Positions 1 to 8,653 of a stretch of 64,000 bases of DNA are shown piece by piece. This DNA is from Pseudomonas sp. Irchel s3f7 (GTDB taxonomy: Bacteria; Pseudomonadota; Gammaproteobacteria; Pseudomonadales; Pseudomonadaceae). Under the pieces are notes generated by a model, which ran no database searches, was not told the DNA's origin, and saw nothing but the letters and a program-made list of their open reading frames with translations. A program made the translations under genes and the position numbers. The stretch covers positions 109,547 to 173,546 of the forward strand of contig NZ_FYDO01000013.1 of NCBI RefSeq assembly GCF_900187615.1, in the 5' to 3' direction. Position 1 is the first letter of the stretch. Each line of letters opens with the position of its first letter.

Positions 1-569
1 CAACTCCAGGAGGGAAGTTCGTAGTTTTGTTGTAGCAGTCCACCAAATATAAGGCCGACTACGATTGGTGCCAAAATCAAACTGATGGTGTGTGCAATGT
101 CGTCATCAAAAAAATAAATAGATGATATGAGGGATAAGTTGCAAATCAGTGCAGGCAGCACAAAGTAGATATTGATTAGCCTGTGATCAAGTTTTTCTTT
201 GGGGTTAAGATTGTTGATTCGGTATTCAAGCTCGTCACGGACTTGTTTTTCACTGAAAAACATTTCAGACCAAATCCACGCGGGAGCGGCAAATCCAAGC
301 CCCACTACAACAAGCACCGAACCGCCGAGAACGGCAGCTGCGGCTAATAGAGACAAGAAGCTGAACAGGTCGAAGTCGGGGTAGAAGTTGTGTTGGCAAA
401 AATAAACCAGAAAGATCAAGAAGCCAAACGCCAGAGAGGCGGTCTGGAATAATTTCCAATTGTGTTTTGCTACAAAGCCTAGAGCCAAGTCCAGCTCTTG
501 AAATTGAGTGTTGCCTGATTTTTTTTCTTGCTTGGTTTCAGGGGCGTTCATCGGTGCATCCTTGCTCAT
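1..569 (-). CDS. Membrane protein of unknown function, C-terminus beyond the window
   Basis: An open frame runs from the ATG at 569-567 off the left edge (189 complete codons, no stop). A second ATG at 551-549 is preceded by AAGGA at good spacing and may be the real start. After a polar, lysine-rich N-terminus there are about four hydrophobic segments (around residues 40-60, 70-100, 130-150 and 160-180), so an integral inner-membrane protein is likely. I recognise no family. It uses more A/T-rich codons than the genes to its right and lies just beyond the 3' side of tRNA-Phe, a common site for acquired DNA. Acquisition is inference only. Confidence 0.7.
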   Translation of the reverse strand, partial: MSKDAPMNAPETKQEKKSGNTQFQELDLALGFVAKHNWKLFQTASLAFGFLIFLVYFCQHNFYPDFDLFSFLSLLAAAAVLGGSVLVVVGLGFAAPAWIWSEMFFSEKQVRDELEYRINNLNPKEKLDHRLINIYFVLPALICNLSLISSIYFFDDDIAHTISLILAPIVVGLIFGGLLQQNYELPSWS

Positions 570-643
570 GATTCATCGAGAATTGGGAGTGAAGCACTGG
601 GTCGGCACGTAGGCCTCCTTGGCTTCCGATTTATCGCAGGCAT
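570..643. other. Short spacer between the membrane protein gene and the tRNA terminator
   Basis: This holds the presumed promoter of the leftward membrane protein gene. I see no convincing -35/-10 pair and no copy of the tRNA 3' end that would mark an attachment site. Confidence 0.4.
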
Positions 644-676
644 AAAAAAACCCTGAATCTTGCGATTCAGGGTTTT
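644..676 (-). terminator. Rho-independent terminator of tRNA-Phe
   Basis: The stem AACCCTGAATC / GATTCAGGGTT has a 4-base loop and is followed on the minus strand by a run of T. It sits 8-10 bases beyond the CCA end of the tRNA. Confidence 0.85.
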
Positions 677-683
677 CGGTATT

Positions 684-759
684 TGGTGCCCAGAGACGGA
701 ATCGAACCGCCGACACGGGGATTTTCAATCCCCTGCTCTACCGACTGAGCTATCTGGGC
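684..759 (-). tRNA. tRNA-Phe (GAA)
   Basis: A 76-nt cloverleaf with encoded CCA. The acceptor stem GCCCAGA pairs with TCTGGGC, the anticodon stem GGGGA/TCCCC encloses the loop TTGAAAA with anticodon GAA, and the T arm contains GGTTCGATTCC. It decodes UUC/UUU. It stands alone, not in an array, with its own terminator directly downstream. Confidence 0.97.
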
Positions 760-862
760 AACGGGGCGCATTAAACGGGTTTTTCAGGGGGTCGTCAAGC
801 AAGTTTTCAAAAAAATTTTAATTATTACCGTCGCTTACGTGCCGCCCCCCGATAAATCGGGG

Positions 863-1135
863 TTATTCCGACGGCGGCACGTAGCCTTCGGCCTTGGCGT
901 AATCCTCGCCGGAGAAGTACTTGTCCATTTCTCCCTGAAGATATTTGCGATCTTCGGCGTTCATCATGTTCAGGCGTTTTTCGTTGATCAGCAGGGTCTG
1001 GTGTTTTTGCCAGTCGGCCCAGGCCTTTTGCGAGACGTGATCAAAAATGTCCTGGCCTTTGGCGCCCGGGAACGGAGCGCGCTCCAGGCCTGGCAGTTCT
1101 TCTTTGTACTTGCGGCACATGATGGTGCGGGTCAT
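863..1135 (-). CDS. yggX: Probable Fe(2+)-trafficking / oxidative damage protection protein YggX
   Basis: A 90-residue cytoplasmic protein matching the YggX family in length and sequence (N-terminal [10 protein letters not shown] with the conserved Cys7, then the [12 protein letters not shown] block). The family is linked to iron handling and protection of Fe-S clusters from oxidation. Its ATG overlaps the mutY stop in an ATGA (1135-1132), so it is translationally coupled to mutY. That is a sensible pairing, since MutY carries a 4Fe-4S cluster. A CCCCGAT/ATCGGGG hairpin lies just past the stop (about 845-861) but has no adjacent T run. Confidence 0.95.
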   Translation of the reverse strand: MTRTIMCRKYKEELPGLERAPFPGAKGQDIFDHVSQKAWADWQKHQTLLINEKRLNMMNAEDRKYLQGEMDKYFSGEDYAKAEGYVPPSE

Positions 1136-2199
1136 GACGACTCTCCTGCGTTCAATACGGCGGCCGCGCGTTCGAGCAAGGTTTTGACCGGGGCGGCAAG
1201 GCCCAGGCGCGGCGGGGTGGCGAGGTTATACCAGAGCCAGTCGGCCTCGGCCACGTGATGGCCGGACTCCTGGACCTGAACCAGCCAGGGTTCGATGGAT
1301 AACTGGAAATGGCTGAAGGTGTGCACCAGGTTTGGCAGCGCCTGTTGTGCGCCCAGTTCCAGCGAGTGCTGCGACGCCAGATGTTGCAGGTCGTCGAGGT
1401 CGTCGAGTTCCGGCAAGCTCCAGAGACCGCCCCACAGGCCCGTGGAAGGGCGACGATAAAGCAGGATCGCACCTTCACCGTTGGCGAGCATCGGCATCAA
1501 CGTGCGCTTCTGTGGGATGGCTTTGCGCGGCTTGGGGATCGGGTAGCGGGTTTCCAGGCCGAGCATGTGCGCTTCACAGCCCTTTTCCAGCGGGCAGAGC
1601 AGGCAACTCGGTTTGCTGCGGGTGCAAAGCGTAGCGCCCAAATCCATCATCGCCTGGGTGTAGGCGTTGACCCGATCATGCGGCGTAAAGCGCTCAGCGT
1701 TGGCCCAGAGCTGTTTGGCGACCTTCGGCTCGCCGGGGTAGCCCTCCTGCGCGGTAAAGCGCGCCAGCACGCGTTTGACGTTGCCGTCGAGGATCGGCGC
1801 GCGCAGGCCCATGCTGATGCTGGCGATGGCGCCAGCGGTGGACAGGCCGATCCCCGGCAAATCAGTGAGTTTTTCCACATCCCGAGGAAATTCGCCGCCG
1901 TACTGTTCGACGACGATCTTCGCGGTCTTCTGCAAATTGCGCGCACGGGTGTAGTAACCCAGGCCCGTCCACAAGTGCAGCACTTCGTCTTCCGGTGCCG
2001 CTGCCAGGGCTTCGACCGTCGGCAACGAGGCCATGAAACGGTCAAAGTAGTTCAGCACGGTGCTGACCTGGGTCTGCTGCAACATGATTTCCGAGACCCA
2101 TACCCGATACGGGTTGATGTCCTGCTGCCAGGGCAAATCGTGCCGGCCATGGCGGTCGAACCAGTCCAGCACCGCCGTTGAAAACTGCTCGGCTCTCAT
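1132..2199 (-). CDS. mutY: Adenine DNA glycosylase MutY
   Basis: 355 residues from the ATG at 2199, which overlaps the asmA stop as ATGA; the frame is open further upstream, but the overlap fixes the start. It removes adenine mispaired with 8-oxoguanine (base excision repair). Visible are the catalytic Glu37 in SEIMLQQTQ, the helix-hairpin-helix [12 protein letters not shown] (114-125), the catalytic Asp138 in ILDGN, and the 4Fe-4S ligands Cys192, 199, 202 and 208 in the C-x6-C-x2-C-x5-C pattern. The C-terminal 120 residues are the NUDIX-like 8-oxoG recognition domain. It is the middle gene of asmA-mutY-yggX. Confidence 0.96.
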   Translation of the reverse strand: MRAEQFSTAVLDWFDRHGRHDLPWQQDINPYRVWVSEIMLQQTQVSTVLNYFDRFMASLPTVEALAAAPEDEVLHLWTGLGYYTRARNLQKTAKIVVEQYGGEFPRDVEKLTDLPGIGLSTAGAIASISMGLRAPILDGNVKRVLARFTAQEGYPGEPKVAKQLWANAERFTPHDRVNAYTQAMMDLGATLCTRSKPSCLLCPLEKGCEAHMLGLETRYPIPKPRKAIPQKRTLMPMLANGEGAILLYRRPSTGLWGGLWSLPELDDLDDLQHLASQHSLELGAQQALPNLVHTFSHFQLSIEPWLVQVQESGHHVAEADWLWYNLATPPRLGLAAPVKTLLERAAAVLNAGESS

Positions 2200-4430
2200 T
2201 GCTTGAACAGCCCCTTGAGCGCGTCTTTGAGTTTCGGGTCGACCTTGTCGCCCCATTTCTCGTCGATTTTTTCGCTGATTCTGTCGCCAGCCAGTTTGCC
2301 CGCGACCTGGCCCATGCGGTCGTTATCCAGGCGGCAAGCCTTGGCACCCAGCTCCAGCGGGCCGCGGCAGCGCAGTGGCCACTCGATAGCGGCAAACTTC
2401 TCGTTGACCTGGCAAGCCGGGTCCGGCATGTCGCTCTTGTCGCCTTCGACGACAATGCCGACGCGGTAATCCATACCCAGGACTCTCAAGTCGATGTCGC
2501 CATTGCCGTTGACGGTCATGCCCGGGATGCGCACTTTCAGATCCGGGTTGCTGGCCACGCCATTACGGAACGTCAGGTTACCCTTGAGCTCCTGGAACGG
2601 TGTGTCCTTGCCGCGAGGCTCGCCGCTGAGGGATTTGCGGTTGAGCGTGGCGATGCCTTTGCACAGCTGTTGTTCGAGGTTGGCATTGAGCAGCACGCCG
2701 TTGTTGATGACGAAGCTGGTGGTGCCGTTGAGGGTTTCGATCAGCGCTTTCTGGCTGTTGCCGTTGCCGGTCAGGTTGCTGTTGAGCGTGACCAGGCCTT
2801 TGACCGGCGGATTCTTGCCCTGGCTTTCGAGGATTTTCTCTGCCGGGACGCGGCTGATCTTCGTCAGCAGGTTCAGCGCCGGTACAGGCTGGCGCAGATC
2901 GAGGGTGCCAGCGGCGTTGAAGTTGCCTTCGTACAGGTTGCCGCTCAGGTTCACCAGGGTCAGCAGACCACCCTGGCCGGTGGCCTTGAGCGCGGCGTTT
3001 TGAATCGGCAGGTTTTCCAGGGTCAACAGGCCGAAGCTCAGGTCGGCGTCCACATCGAGTTTGCTCAGGCGCTCCACCGGCAACAGGCGTTCGTTGCTCC
3101 AGGCCTCTTTGGTCGGCGATGGCGGCAGCGGGGTGCTGCCGGCGCCCGCCATGGCATCGGCTTCGGTACTTGCGACTTCGGCTTGGCGCACTTGCTTGGC
3201 GCTGTTGGCCTCAGCAGATTTCGGCGGCAGGTAACGGTCAACGTTGAAGGTGTCTGCCTTGAGGTTGGCGCGCAGTGATTGCTTGGCGAAGTCTTCGACG
3301 GCGATGCGGCCGCTGAAGCTGCTGTCATCGAGTTTCAGGTTGATGTTGTCGAATGCCACGCTGGTCGGCGTGCCCGTCAGGCGAGTGACCAGCTCGACTT
3401 TACTCAGGCTGCCTTCGGCCATGGCCGGGAGTTTCTGGCCGATGCTGTCGACGAATTTCGCCAGGTCGAATTGGGCAATCGAAAGGCCGCCGTTGATCTG
3501 CGGGGTCTTGTCGAGGTCGTTGACCTTCAGTTCACCCAGTGCCCGCAACTGGTTCGCGGAAATTTTGATACCGGTCCACTCGGCGACATTGGCAGCCTTG
3601 TCCAGCAGCAGCTGGCCCTGAGCGGCGAAGGTCATGGTTTTGCCTTGCAGCGGGTCGCCTGCGACTTCGCCGGACAGTTTCATGTCTTCGAATTTGTAGC
3701 GCTGCAAGGCGCGCTCGAAGCGCAGCTCGCCATTGAGCTCGGTGCGCACGCGCAAGACGGGTTGATTGGTGCCCAGGAATGCAGTGAGTTTGACCGGAAT
3801 GTTGGTGGAATCATGTACTGCGCCGGTGCTCAGCTGGATGCTTTCGGCGTTGAATTGCTTGCCGGTTTTTTCGTCGTTGTACTCGACGCGGGCGTTGTTG
3901 ACGGTGAGGCTGTCGATGTCCAGTCGCATCGGCTGCGACGGTTTTTCCGCTTGGACGGTCGTGTCCGGGGCAGACTCACCGGCGTTCGCCGCAGGCGCGG
4001 TGGTGGCGTCGGCAGTGGTCGGGACAGGCTTCTTGCCCACGTCTTCCCAGTTGCCGTGGCCGTCCTTGTCGCGGTTCAGGCGCAGGTTCAGGCCTTCGAC
4101 GCGTACGTCGCTCATTTGCACTTCACGGCGCAGCAGCGGCAGTACGCGCACCGACAGACCGAGCATTTGCAGGTCGGCGAACGGTTCGGCCGGTTTGATC
4201 AGGGTCGCGACACTGGCGTCGTGCAATTCCAGGCCCAGCCACGGGAACAGGCTCCAGCCGATATCGCCATTGAGCGTCAGCTCGATGTGGGCCTTGTCGC
4301 GGGCAATCTGGCGAATCTCGTCTTTGTAGTCGTTGGGATCGAAGAGGTGGGTCAGGGCAAAGCCCAGTGCCACAATGATCAGCAACAGCCCGAGAAGTAC
4401 CAGACCCAGGATTTTGCCGAACGCTTTCAT
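2196..4430 (-). CDS. asmA: AsmA family protein
   Basis: 744 residues, with an N-terminal membrane anchor (about residues 5-28, MKAFGKILGLVLLG onward) and a long periplasmic body of beta-rich repeats ending in the AsmA C-terminal domain. A low-complexity Ala/Thr/Pro stretch near residues 140-165 separates the two halves. AsmA-like proteins belong to the group now linked to phospholipid transport between inner and outer membranes; that role is family knowledge, not visible here. It is the first gene of the overlapping unit with mutY and yggX. Confidence 0.92.
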   Translation of the reverse strand: MKAFGKILGLVLLGLLLIIVALGFALTHLFDPNDYKDEIRQIARDKAHIELTLNGDIGWSLFPWLGLELHDASVATLIKPAEPFADLQMLGLSVRVLPLLRREVQMSDVRVEGLNLRLNRDKDGHGNWEDVGKKPVPTTADATTAPAANAGESAPDTTVQAEKPSQPMRLDIDSLTVNNARVEYNDEKTGKQFNAESIQLSTGAVHDSTNIPVKLTAFLGTNQPVLRVRTELNGELRFERALQRYKFEDMKLSGEVAGDPLQGKTMTFAAQGQLLLDKAANVAEWTGIKISANQLRALGELKVNDLDKTPQINGGLSIAQFDLAKFVDSIGQKLPAMAEGSLSKVELVTRLTGTPTSVAFDNINLKLDDSSFSGRIAVEDFAKQSLRANLKADTFNVDRYLPPKSAEANSAKQVRQAEVASTEADAMAGAGSTPLPPSPTKEAWSNERLLPVERLSKLDVDADLSFGLLTLENLPIQNAALKATGQGGLLTLVNLSGNLYEGNFNAAGTLDLRQPVPALNLLTKISRVPAEKILESQGKNPPVKGLVTLNSNLTGNGNSQKALIETLNGTTSFVINNGVLLNANLEQQLCKGIATLNRKSLSGEPRGKDTPFQELKGNLTFRNGVASNPDLKVRIPGMTVNGNGDIDLRVLGMDYRVGIVVEGDKSDMPDPACQVNEKFAAIEWPLRCRGPLELGAKACRLDNDRMGQVAGKLAGDRISEKIDEKWGDKVDPKLKDALKGLFKQ

Positions 4431-4508
4431 GGGCGAGTCCTTGTAGTTAGTCGAATTCGAAATTTAGCCGGGGAGTATAGCGCCCCGGAACGGACGACCG
4501 GTCAGCGA

Positions 4509-4913
4509 TCAATCGGTCAATACCTGCAGGGGCACATTCAGTTTGGTCGCCAGCGCCTGAGCCTCCAAATGCCCGGCAGGTGCCAACAGACACAATGTCG
4601 CGCCCGATTGCGCAGCCGTATTCCGGGCTTCAGCCACCAGGCGTTCGGCGACCCCGCGGCGACGGGTAATTTTTCGTACGCAAATTTGGGACAAGTACCA
4701 AACGTCTTGGTGCCGTTGCAAACGAGCGGCTCCGAGCAGGCGATCATTGAAGCGGCCGGCGATCAGCGAGCCGTCTCGCAAACAGTCTTCGATCAATTGC
4801 GCATCCCCGGAAAACGGGGCGAACAGCCATTCGGGAGCGTCGCGGTAAATTTTTTGCAGATCCTGCAGGTCCTGGTCAGTGGCCTGGTTTAGCGGCTCGA
4901 CAATGATCGGCAT
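4509..4913 (-). CDS. GNAT acetyltransferase-like protein, PanZ type
   Basis: 134 residues from the ATG at 4913, chosen because AGGAG lies five bases upstream; the frame stays open further upstream but that part reads through a REP element. It has the GNAT fold signature, with YLSQICVRKITRRRGVAERLVAEAR (residues 71-95) covering the acetyl-CoA pyrophosphate loop R-R-x-G-V. It resembles the PanZ/PanM group of acetyl-CoA sensors that control aspartate decarboxylase PanD in enterics. Pseudomonas may use it differently, so the function is uncertain. It is a single gene downstream of a REP pair. Confidence 0.75.
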   Translation of the reverse strand: MPIIVEPLNQATDQDLQDLQKIYRDAPEWLFAPFSGDAQLIEDCLRDGSLIAGRFNDRLLGAARLQRHQDVWYLSQICVRKITRRRGVAERLVAEARNTAAQSGATLCLLAPAGHLEAQALATKLNVPLQVLTD

Positions 4914-4946
4914 GGGGACTCCTGTGCAGTTGGAGGGTGCCATTTT

Positions 4947-5014
4947 CTGTAGGCGCTGCCGAAGGCTGCGATCTTTGAAGATCAAAAGATCGCAGCCTTC
5001 GGCAGCGCCTACAG
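4947..5014. repeat. REP pair, family B
   Basis: A nearly perfect inverted repeat with arms of about 29 bases beginning CTGTAGGCGCTGCCGAAGG, a 7-base centre and no T run. The same core (GCTGCCGAAGGCTGCGATC) recurs at 20601-20677 and 32721-32802, so it is a dispersed element. It probably came from a RAYT-mobilised REP family. Confidence 0.9.
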
Positions 5015-5121
5015 GGGAGGCGTTCACATAATGATGAGATCAGTCGACGTACGAATCGTGATGTCAGTTTGGTTTTTCTGTCAGCTGCAAATGGTAACCT
5101 TCGCCCGTTCGTCCGTCCTTC

Positions 5122-5142
5122 TGCGAGTTGTAGTCGCACAAC
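5122..5142. promoter_or_regulatory. Two interlocked palindromes upstream of the OFA transporter, possible operator
   Basis: TGCGA-N7-TCGCA (5122-5138) overlaps GTTGT-N6-ACAAC (5127-5142), about 95 bases before the transporter start. Such dyads are common operator shapes, but I cannot assign a regulator. The rest of 5015-5236 shows no gene. Confidence 0.3.
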
Positions 5143-5236
5143 AAATGTTTCACTCAAAAAAACGGTCATGCCTGCGTGCATAAAGGCCCGGGGTGAACAG
5201 TGGCTGGCGAACCATACTAATAATTGGGGATTCACA

Positions 5237-6901
5237 ATGACCACGAGTATCACGGCGGACGGCTTCAATGCCGAGCAGCCTGCGTTCTTGTCCAAAGAGC
5301 GCATTATCGCCAGGCCCGGTTTCAACCGCTGGCTGGTGCCACCGGCCGCGCTGGCCATTCACCTTTGTATCGGCATGGCCTACGGTTTTTCGGTGTTCTG
5401 GTTGCCGCTGTCCAAGGCGCTGGGCGTCACCACACCGGTCGCCTGCGCGCCGGACATGAGCTTTATCGCACAAGTGTTTTCGTCTCAGTGTGACTGGCCG
5501 ATCTCGATGCTCGGCTGGATCTACACCCTGTTCTTCATCTTCCTCGGCTGCTCGGCCGCGATCTGGGGCGGCTGGCTGGAACATGCCGGGCCACGCAAGG
5601 CTGGCGTTGTATCGGCCTTGTGCTGGTGCGGTGGCCTGCTGATTTCGGCGCTGGGGGTGTATACCCACCAGATCTGGCTGATGTGGATCGGCTCCGGGGT
5701 CATTGGCGGTATCGGCCTGGGCCTGGGTTACATCTCGCCGGTGTCGACCTTGATCAAGTGGTTCCCGGACAAGCGCGGCATGGCAACTGGCATGGCGATC
5801 ATGGGCTTCGGCGGTGGCGCGATGGTCGGTGCGCCGTTGGCTGCAGCGCTGATGGGCCACTTCGCTTCGCCAACCAGCGTCGGTGTGTGGCAGAGCTTTT
5901 TGGTGATGGCCGCGATTTACTTCGTGTTCATGATCGGTGGCGCGTTGTCCTACCGCGTTCCGCCAACCGGCTGGAAGCCTGAAGGCTGGACCGCTCCGGC
6001 GAAAAAAGCCTCGAACGCCATGATCACTCACCGTCACGTACACGTGAACGTAGCGTGGAAAACGCCGCAATTTCGTCTGGTGTGGCTGGTGCTGTGCCTG
6101 AACGTATCGGCCGGTATCGGCATCCTGGGCATGGCGTCGCCGCTGTTGCAGGAAGTGTTCGCAGGCAAATTGCTGGGCAATGACCTGACCTTCGGTCAAC
6201 TGGACGCCTCGCAACTGGCTTCGATTGCCGCCATCGCTGCCGGTTTCACTGGTTTGCTGAGCCTGTTCAACATCGGTGGGCGCTTCTTCTGGGCTTCGTT
6301 TTCGGACTACCTGGGCCGTAAAAACACTTACTTCGTGTTCTTCGCTCTGGGCTTTGCCTTGTACGGACTGATTCCGAACCTGGGTCACCTGGGCAGCATC
6401 GCGCTGTTCGTGGCGGCGTTTTGCATCATTCTGTCGATGTATGGCGGTGGTTTCGCGACGGTTCCAGCGTATCTGGCCGACCTGTTCGGTACGCAAATGG
6501 TCGGCGCGATTCACGGTCGTCTGCTGACGGCGTGGGCTGCTGCTGGCGTATTGGGTCCGGTGTTGGTGAACTATCTGCGTGAGTATCAGCTGAGTATCGG
6601 CGTCGAGCGCGCGGCAGCGTACGACATCACGCTGTACATCCTCGCCGGCCTGCTGGTGCTGGGTTTCCTGTGCAACCTGCTGGTGCGTCCGGTGGCGGAC
6701 AAGTACTTCATGACCGACGCTGAACTGGCTGCCGAACAGGCGCTGGGCCACGACAAAGGCGCGGACAGCAGCACGTCGCTGGAGTGGAAAGCGGCGCCGG
6801 GCACCAAGCCGTTGGCGATTGCCGCGTGGTTGGTAGTGGGTATTCCGTTGGCGTGGGGTGTTTGGGTGACCTTGCAGAAGACGGCAGTGCTGTTCCACTA
6901 A
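5237..6901 (+). CDS. MFS transporter, oxalate/formate antiporter (OFA) family
   Basis: 554 residues from the ATG at 5237 (GGGGA six bases upstream); longer starts in the same frame lack a ribosome site. Twelve or more hydrophobic segments, an MFS-type loop near SDYLGRKNTYF (about residue 355) and the Gly-rich helix WIGSGVIGGIGLGLGYISP match the OFA branch, which carries small carboxylates such as oxalate, formate or pyruvate. The insert between the first two segments (about residues 60-85, with two Cys) and the extra C-terminal helix after residue 520 are notable. Substrate unknown. A REP pair follows directly and separates it from his genes. Confidence 0.85.
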   Translation: MTTSITADGFNAEQPAFLSKERIIARPGFNRWLVPPAALAIHLCIGMAYGFSVFWLPLSKALGVTTPVACAPDMSFIAQVFSSQCDWPISMLGWIYTLFFIFLGCSAAIWGGWLEHAGPRKAGVVSALCWCGGLLISALGVYTHQIWLMWIGSGVIGGIGLGLGYISPVSTLIKWFPDKRGMATGMAIMGFGGGAMVGAPLAAALMGHFASPTSVGVWQSFLVMAAIYFVFMIGGALSYRVPPTGWKPEGWTAPAKKASNAMITHRHVHVNVAWKTPQFRLVWLVLCLNVSAGIGILGMASPLLQEVFAGKLLGNDLTFGQLDASQLASIAAIAAGFTGLLSLFNIGGRFFWASFSDYLGRKNTYFVFFALGFALYGLIPNLGHLGSIALFVAAFCIILSMYGGGFATVPAYLADLFGTQMVGAIHGRLLTAWAAAGVLGPVLVNYLREYQLSIGVERAAAYDITLYILAGLLVLGFLCNLLVRPVADKYFMTDAELAAEQALGHDKGADSSTSLEWKAAPGTKPLAIAAWLVVGIPLAWGVWVTLQKTAVLFH

Positions 6902-6912
6902 CGCCCAGATTC

Positions 6913-6991
6913 TGTAGGAGCCGGCTTGCTGGCGATCAATGCGGCGCGGTGTGTCAGGCACACCGCCATCGCTGGCAAGCCAGCTCCTACA
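6913..6991. repeat. REP pair, family A
   Basis: TGTAGGAGCCGGCTTGCTGG and the inverted CCAGCGATG-type partner (CTGGCAAGCCAGCTCCTACA) flank a 35-base centre. This is the commonest repeat in the window, with at least ten pairs. Confidence 0.9.
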
Positions 6992-7054
6992 TGTCATGAC
7001 AGGTATAGCTCCAGGGTTGATGAGTTCACTCCGTCAGCCATATCACCTCCCATG

Positions 7055-7083
7055 TTTCTGTTTCGCGCCCGCGCCCCTATAAT
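7055..7083 (+). promoter_or_regulatory. Putative sigma-70 promoter of the his operon
   Basis: A perfect TATAAT (7078-7083) with a poor -35 hexamer TTTCTG 17 bases upstream. It would give a leader of about 30 bases before hisB. No His-rich leader peptide or attenuator is visible. Confidence 0.6.
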
Positions 7084-7121
7084 GGCTGCCTTTTTCGCCC
7101 AATGATTTTGCGGAGCTGGTG

Positions 7122-7715
7122 ATGGCCGAACGTAAGGCGTCTGTCGAGCGCGACACTCTGGAAACCCAGATCAAAGCCTCGATCAACCTCGATGGCACCG
7201 GAAAGGCCCGATTCGATATCGGTGTTCCTTTTCTTGAGCACATGCTGGACCAGATCGCCCGTCACGGGTTGATCGACCTGGATATTGTCAGCAAGGGCGA
7301 CCTGCATATCGATGATCACCACACCGTGGAAGACGTCGGTATCACCCTCGGCCAGGCGTTTGCCAAAGCCATCGGCGACAAGAAAGGCATCCGTCGCTAC
7401 GGCCACGCCTACGTGCCGCTCGATGAAGCGCTGTCGCGCGTGGTGATCGACTTCTCCGGTCGCCCAGGCCTGCAAATGCACGTGCCGTACACCCGCGCCA
7501 CTGTGGGCGGCTTCGACGTTGACCTGTTCCAGGAATTCTTCCAGGGCTTCGTCAACCACGCGCTGGTCAGCTTGCACATCGACAACCTGCGTGGCACCAA
7601 CACCCACCACCAGATTGAAACCGTGTTCAAGGCTTTCGGTCGCGCCCTGCGCATGGCCGTCGAGCTCGATGACCGCATGGCCGGGCAAATGCCGTCGACC
7701 AAAGGCGTTCTGTAA
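7122..7715 (+). CDS. hisB: Imidazoleglycerol-phosphate dehydratase
   Basis: 197 residues, the size of the monofunctional enzyme (no N-terminal phosphatase domain as in E. coli). It converts imidazole glycerol phosphate to imidazole acetol phosphate in histidine synthesis. The two metal-binding repeats are present as [10 protein letters not shown] (about 62-71) and NTHHQIE (about 160-166), with FLEHML near the N-terminus. The ATG at 7122 follows CGGAG at six bases; an in-frame GTG directly before it is less likely. It is the first gene of hisBH-DUF2164-hisAF and overlaps hisH by one base (TAATG). Confidence 0.98.
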   Translation: MAERKASVERDTLETQIKASINLDGTGKARFDIGVPFLEHMLDQIARHGLIDLDIVSKGDLHIDDHHTVEDVGITLGQAFAKAIGDKKGIRRYGHAYVPLDEALSRVVIDFSGRPGLQMHVPYTRATVGGFDVDLFQEFFQGFVNHALVSLHIDNLRGTNTHHQIETVFKAFGRALRMAVELDDRMAGQMPSTKGVL

Positions 7716-8353
7716 TGCAGACAGTCGCGGTTATCGATTACGGCATGGGTAACCTGCACTCGGTGGCCAAGGCCCTCGAGCACGTCGGTGCCGGCAAGGT
7801 TCTGATCACCAGCGATGCCAACGTGATTCGCGAAGCCGACCGGGTGGTTTTCCCCGGCGTTGGCGCGATTCGCGATTGCATGGCGGAGATCCGTCGCCTC
7901 GGTTTCGATTCGCTGGTACGTGAAGTCAGCCAGGACCGGCCGTTCCTCGGCATCTGCGTCGGCATGCAAGCCTTGCTCGACACCAGCGAAGAGAATGATG
8001 GCGTTGACTGCATCGGCCTGTTCCCGGGCCAGGTGAAGTTCTTCGGCAAGGACCTGCATGAAGACGGCGAACACCTGAAAGTCCCGCACATGGGCTGGAA
8101 CCAGGTGAAGCAGAAGGTCAGCCACCCGCTGTGGCACGACATTCCGGACATGGCGCGTTTCTACTTCGTGCACAGCTACTACATCGCCGCCACTAATGCG
8201 CGGCAGGTGGTCGGTGGCGGTCATTACGGTGTCGATTTTGCTGCGGCGCTGGCCGAAGGCTCGCGTTTCGCCGTGCAGTTCCACCCGGAGAAAAGCCATA
8301 CCCATGGCCTGCAATTGCTGCAGAACTTCGCTGCGTGGGACGGTCGCTGGTAA
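7715..8353 (+). CDS. hisH: Imidazole glycerol phosphate synthase, glutamine amidotransferase subunit
   Basis: 212-residue class I glutaminase that releases ammonia from glutamine and channels it to HisF. The nucleophile Cys81 lies in [10 protein letters not shown]; the His-Glu pair is in [12 protein letters not shown] near the C-terminus; the N-terminus is the usual [12 protein letters not shown]. The start overlaps the hisB stop and its stop is immediately followed by the DUF2164 start. Confidence 0.98.
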   Translation: MQTVAVIDYGMGNLHSVAKALEHVGAGKVLITSDANVIREADRVVFPGVGAIRDCMAEIRRLGFDSLVREVSQDRPFLGICVGMQALLDTSEENDGVDCIGLFPGQVKFFGKDLHEDGEHLKVPHMGWNQVKQKVSHPLWHDIPDMARFYFVHSYYIAATNARQVVGGGHYGVDFAAALAEGSRFAVQFHPEKSHTHGLQLLQNFAAWDGRW

Positions 8354-8611
8354 ATGGCAGTCAAGAAGAAGCCCCCGATCCTGACCCTCACTCCCGAACA
8401 GGAGAACGAGGCCAATCACAAGATCAAGCGTTTCATGGAGGACCGCTTCGAACTTGACCTCGGTTCGTTCGAGGCGGGGGAGATTCTTGAGCTGTTTACC
8501 CGCGAAATTGCTCCGCACTACTACAACAGGGCGATTTTCGATGTGCAGGCGCACCTCAAAGAGAGGTTCGAAAGCATCGAAAGCGACCTGTGGGCGCTCG
8601 AGAAAAACTGA
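8354..8611 (+). CDS. DUF2164 family protein
   Basis: An 85-residue, charged, helical, soluble protein beginning MAVKKKPPILTLTPEQENEA. It matches the DUF2164 family, whose function is unknown. Its ATG directly abuts the hisH stop codon, and hisA follows 42 bases later, so it must be co-expressed with histidine biosynthesis. No metal motif or nucleic-acid motif is visible. Confidence 0.88.
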   Translation: MAVKKKPPILTLTPEQENEANHKIKRFMEDRFELDLGSFEAGEILELFTREIAPHYYNRAIFDVQAHLKERFESIESDLWALEKN

Positions 8612-8653
8612 TTTCCGAGCCAAGCTGATCATTCAAATTTGAAGGTTTGCCAG

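Noticed and set aside
4914..5027. N-terminal extension of the PanZ-like protein
   Set aside because: The extension translates part of a REP element and the internal ATG has an AGGAG site.
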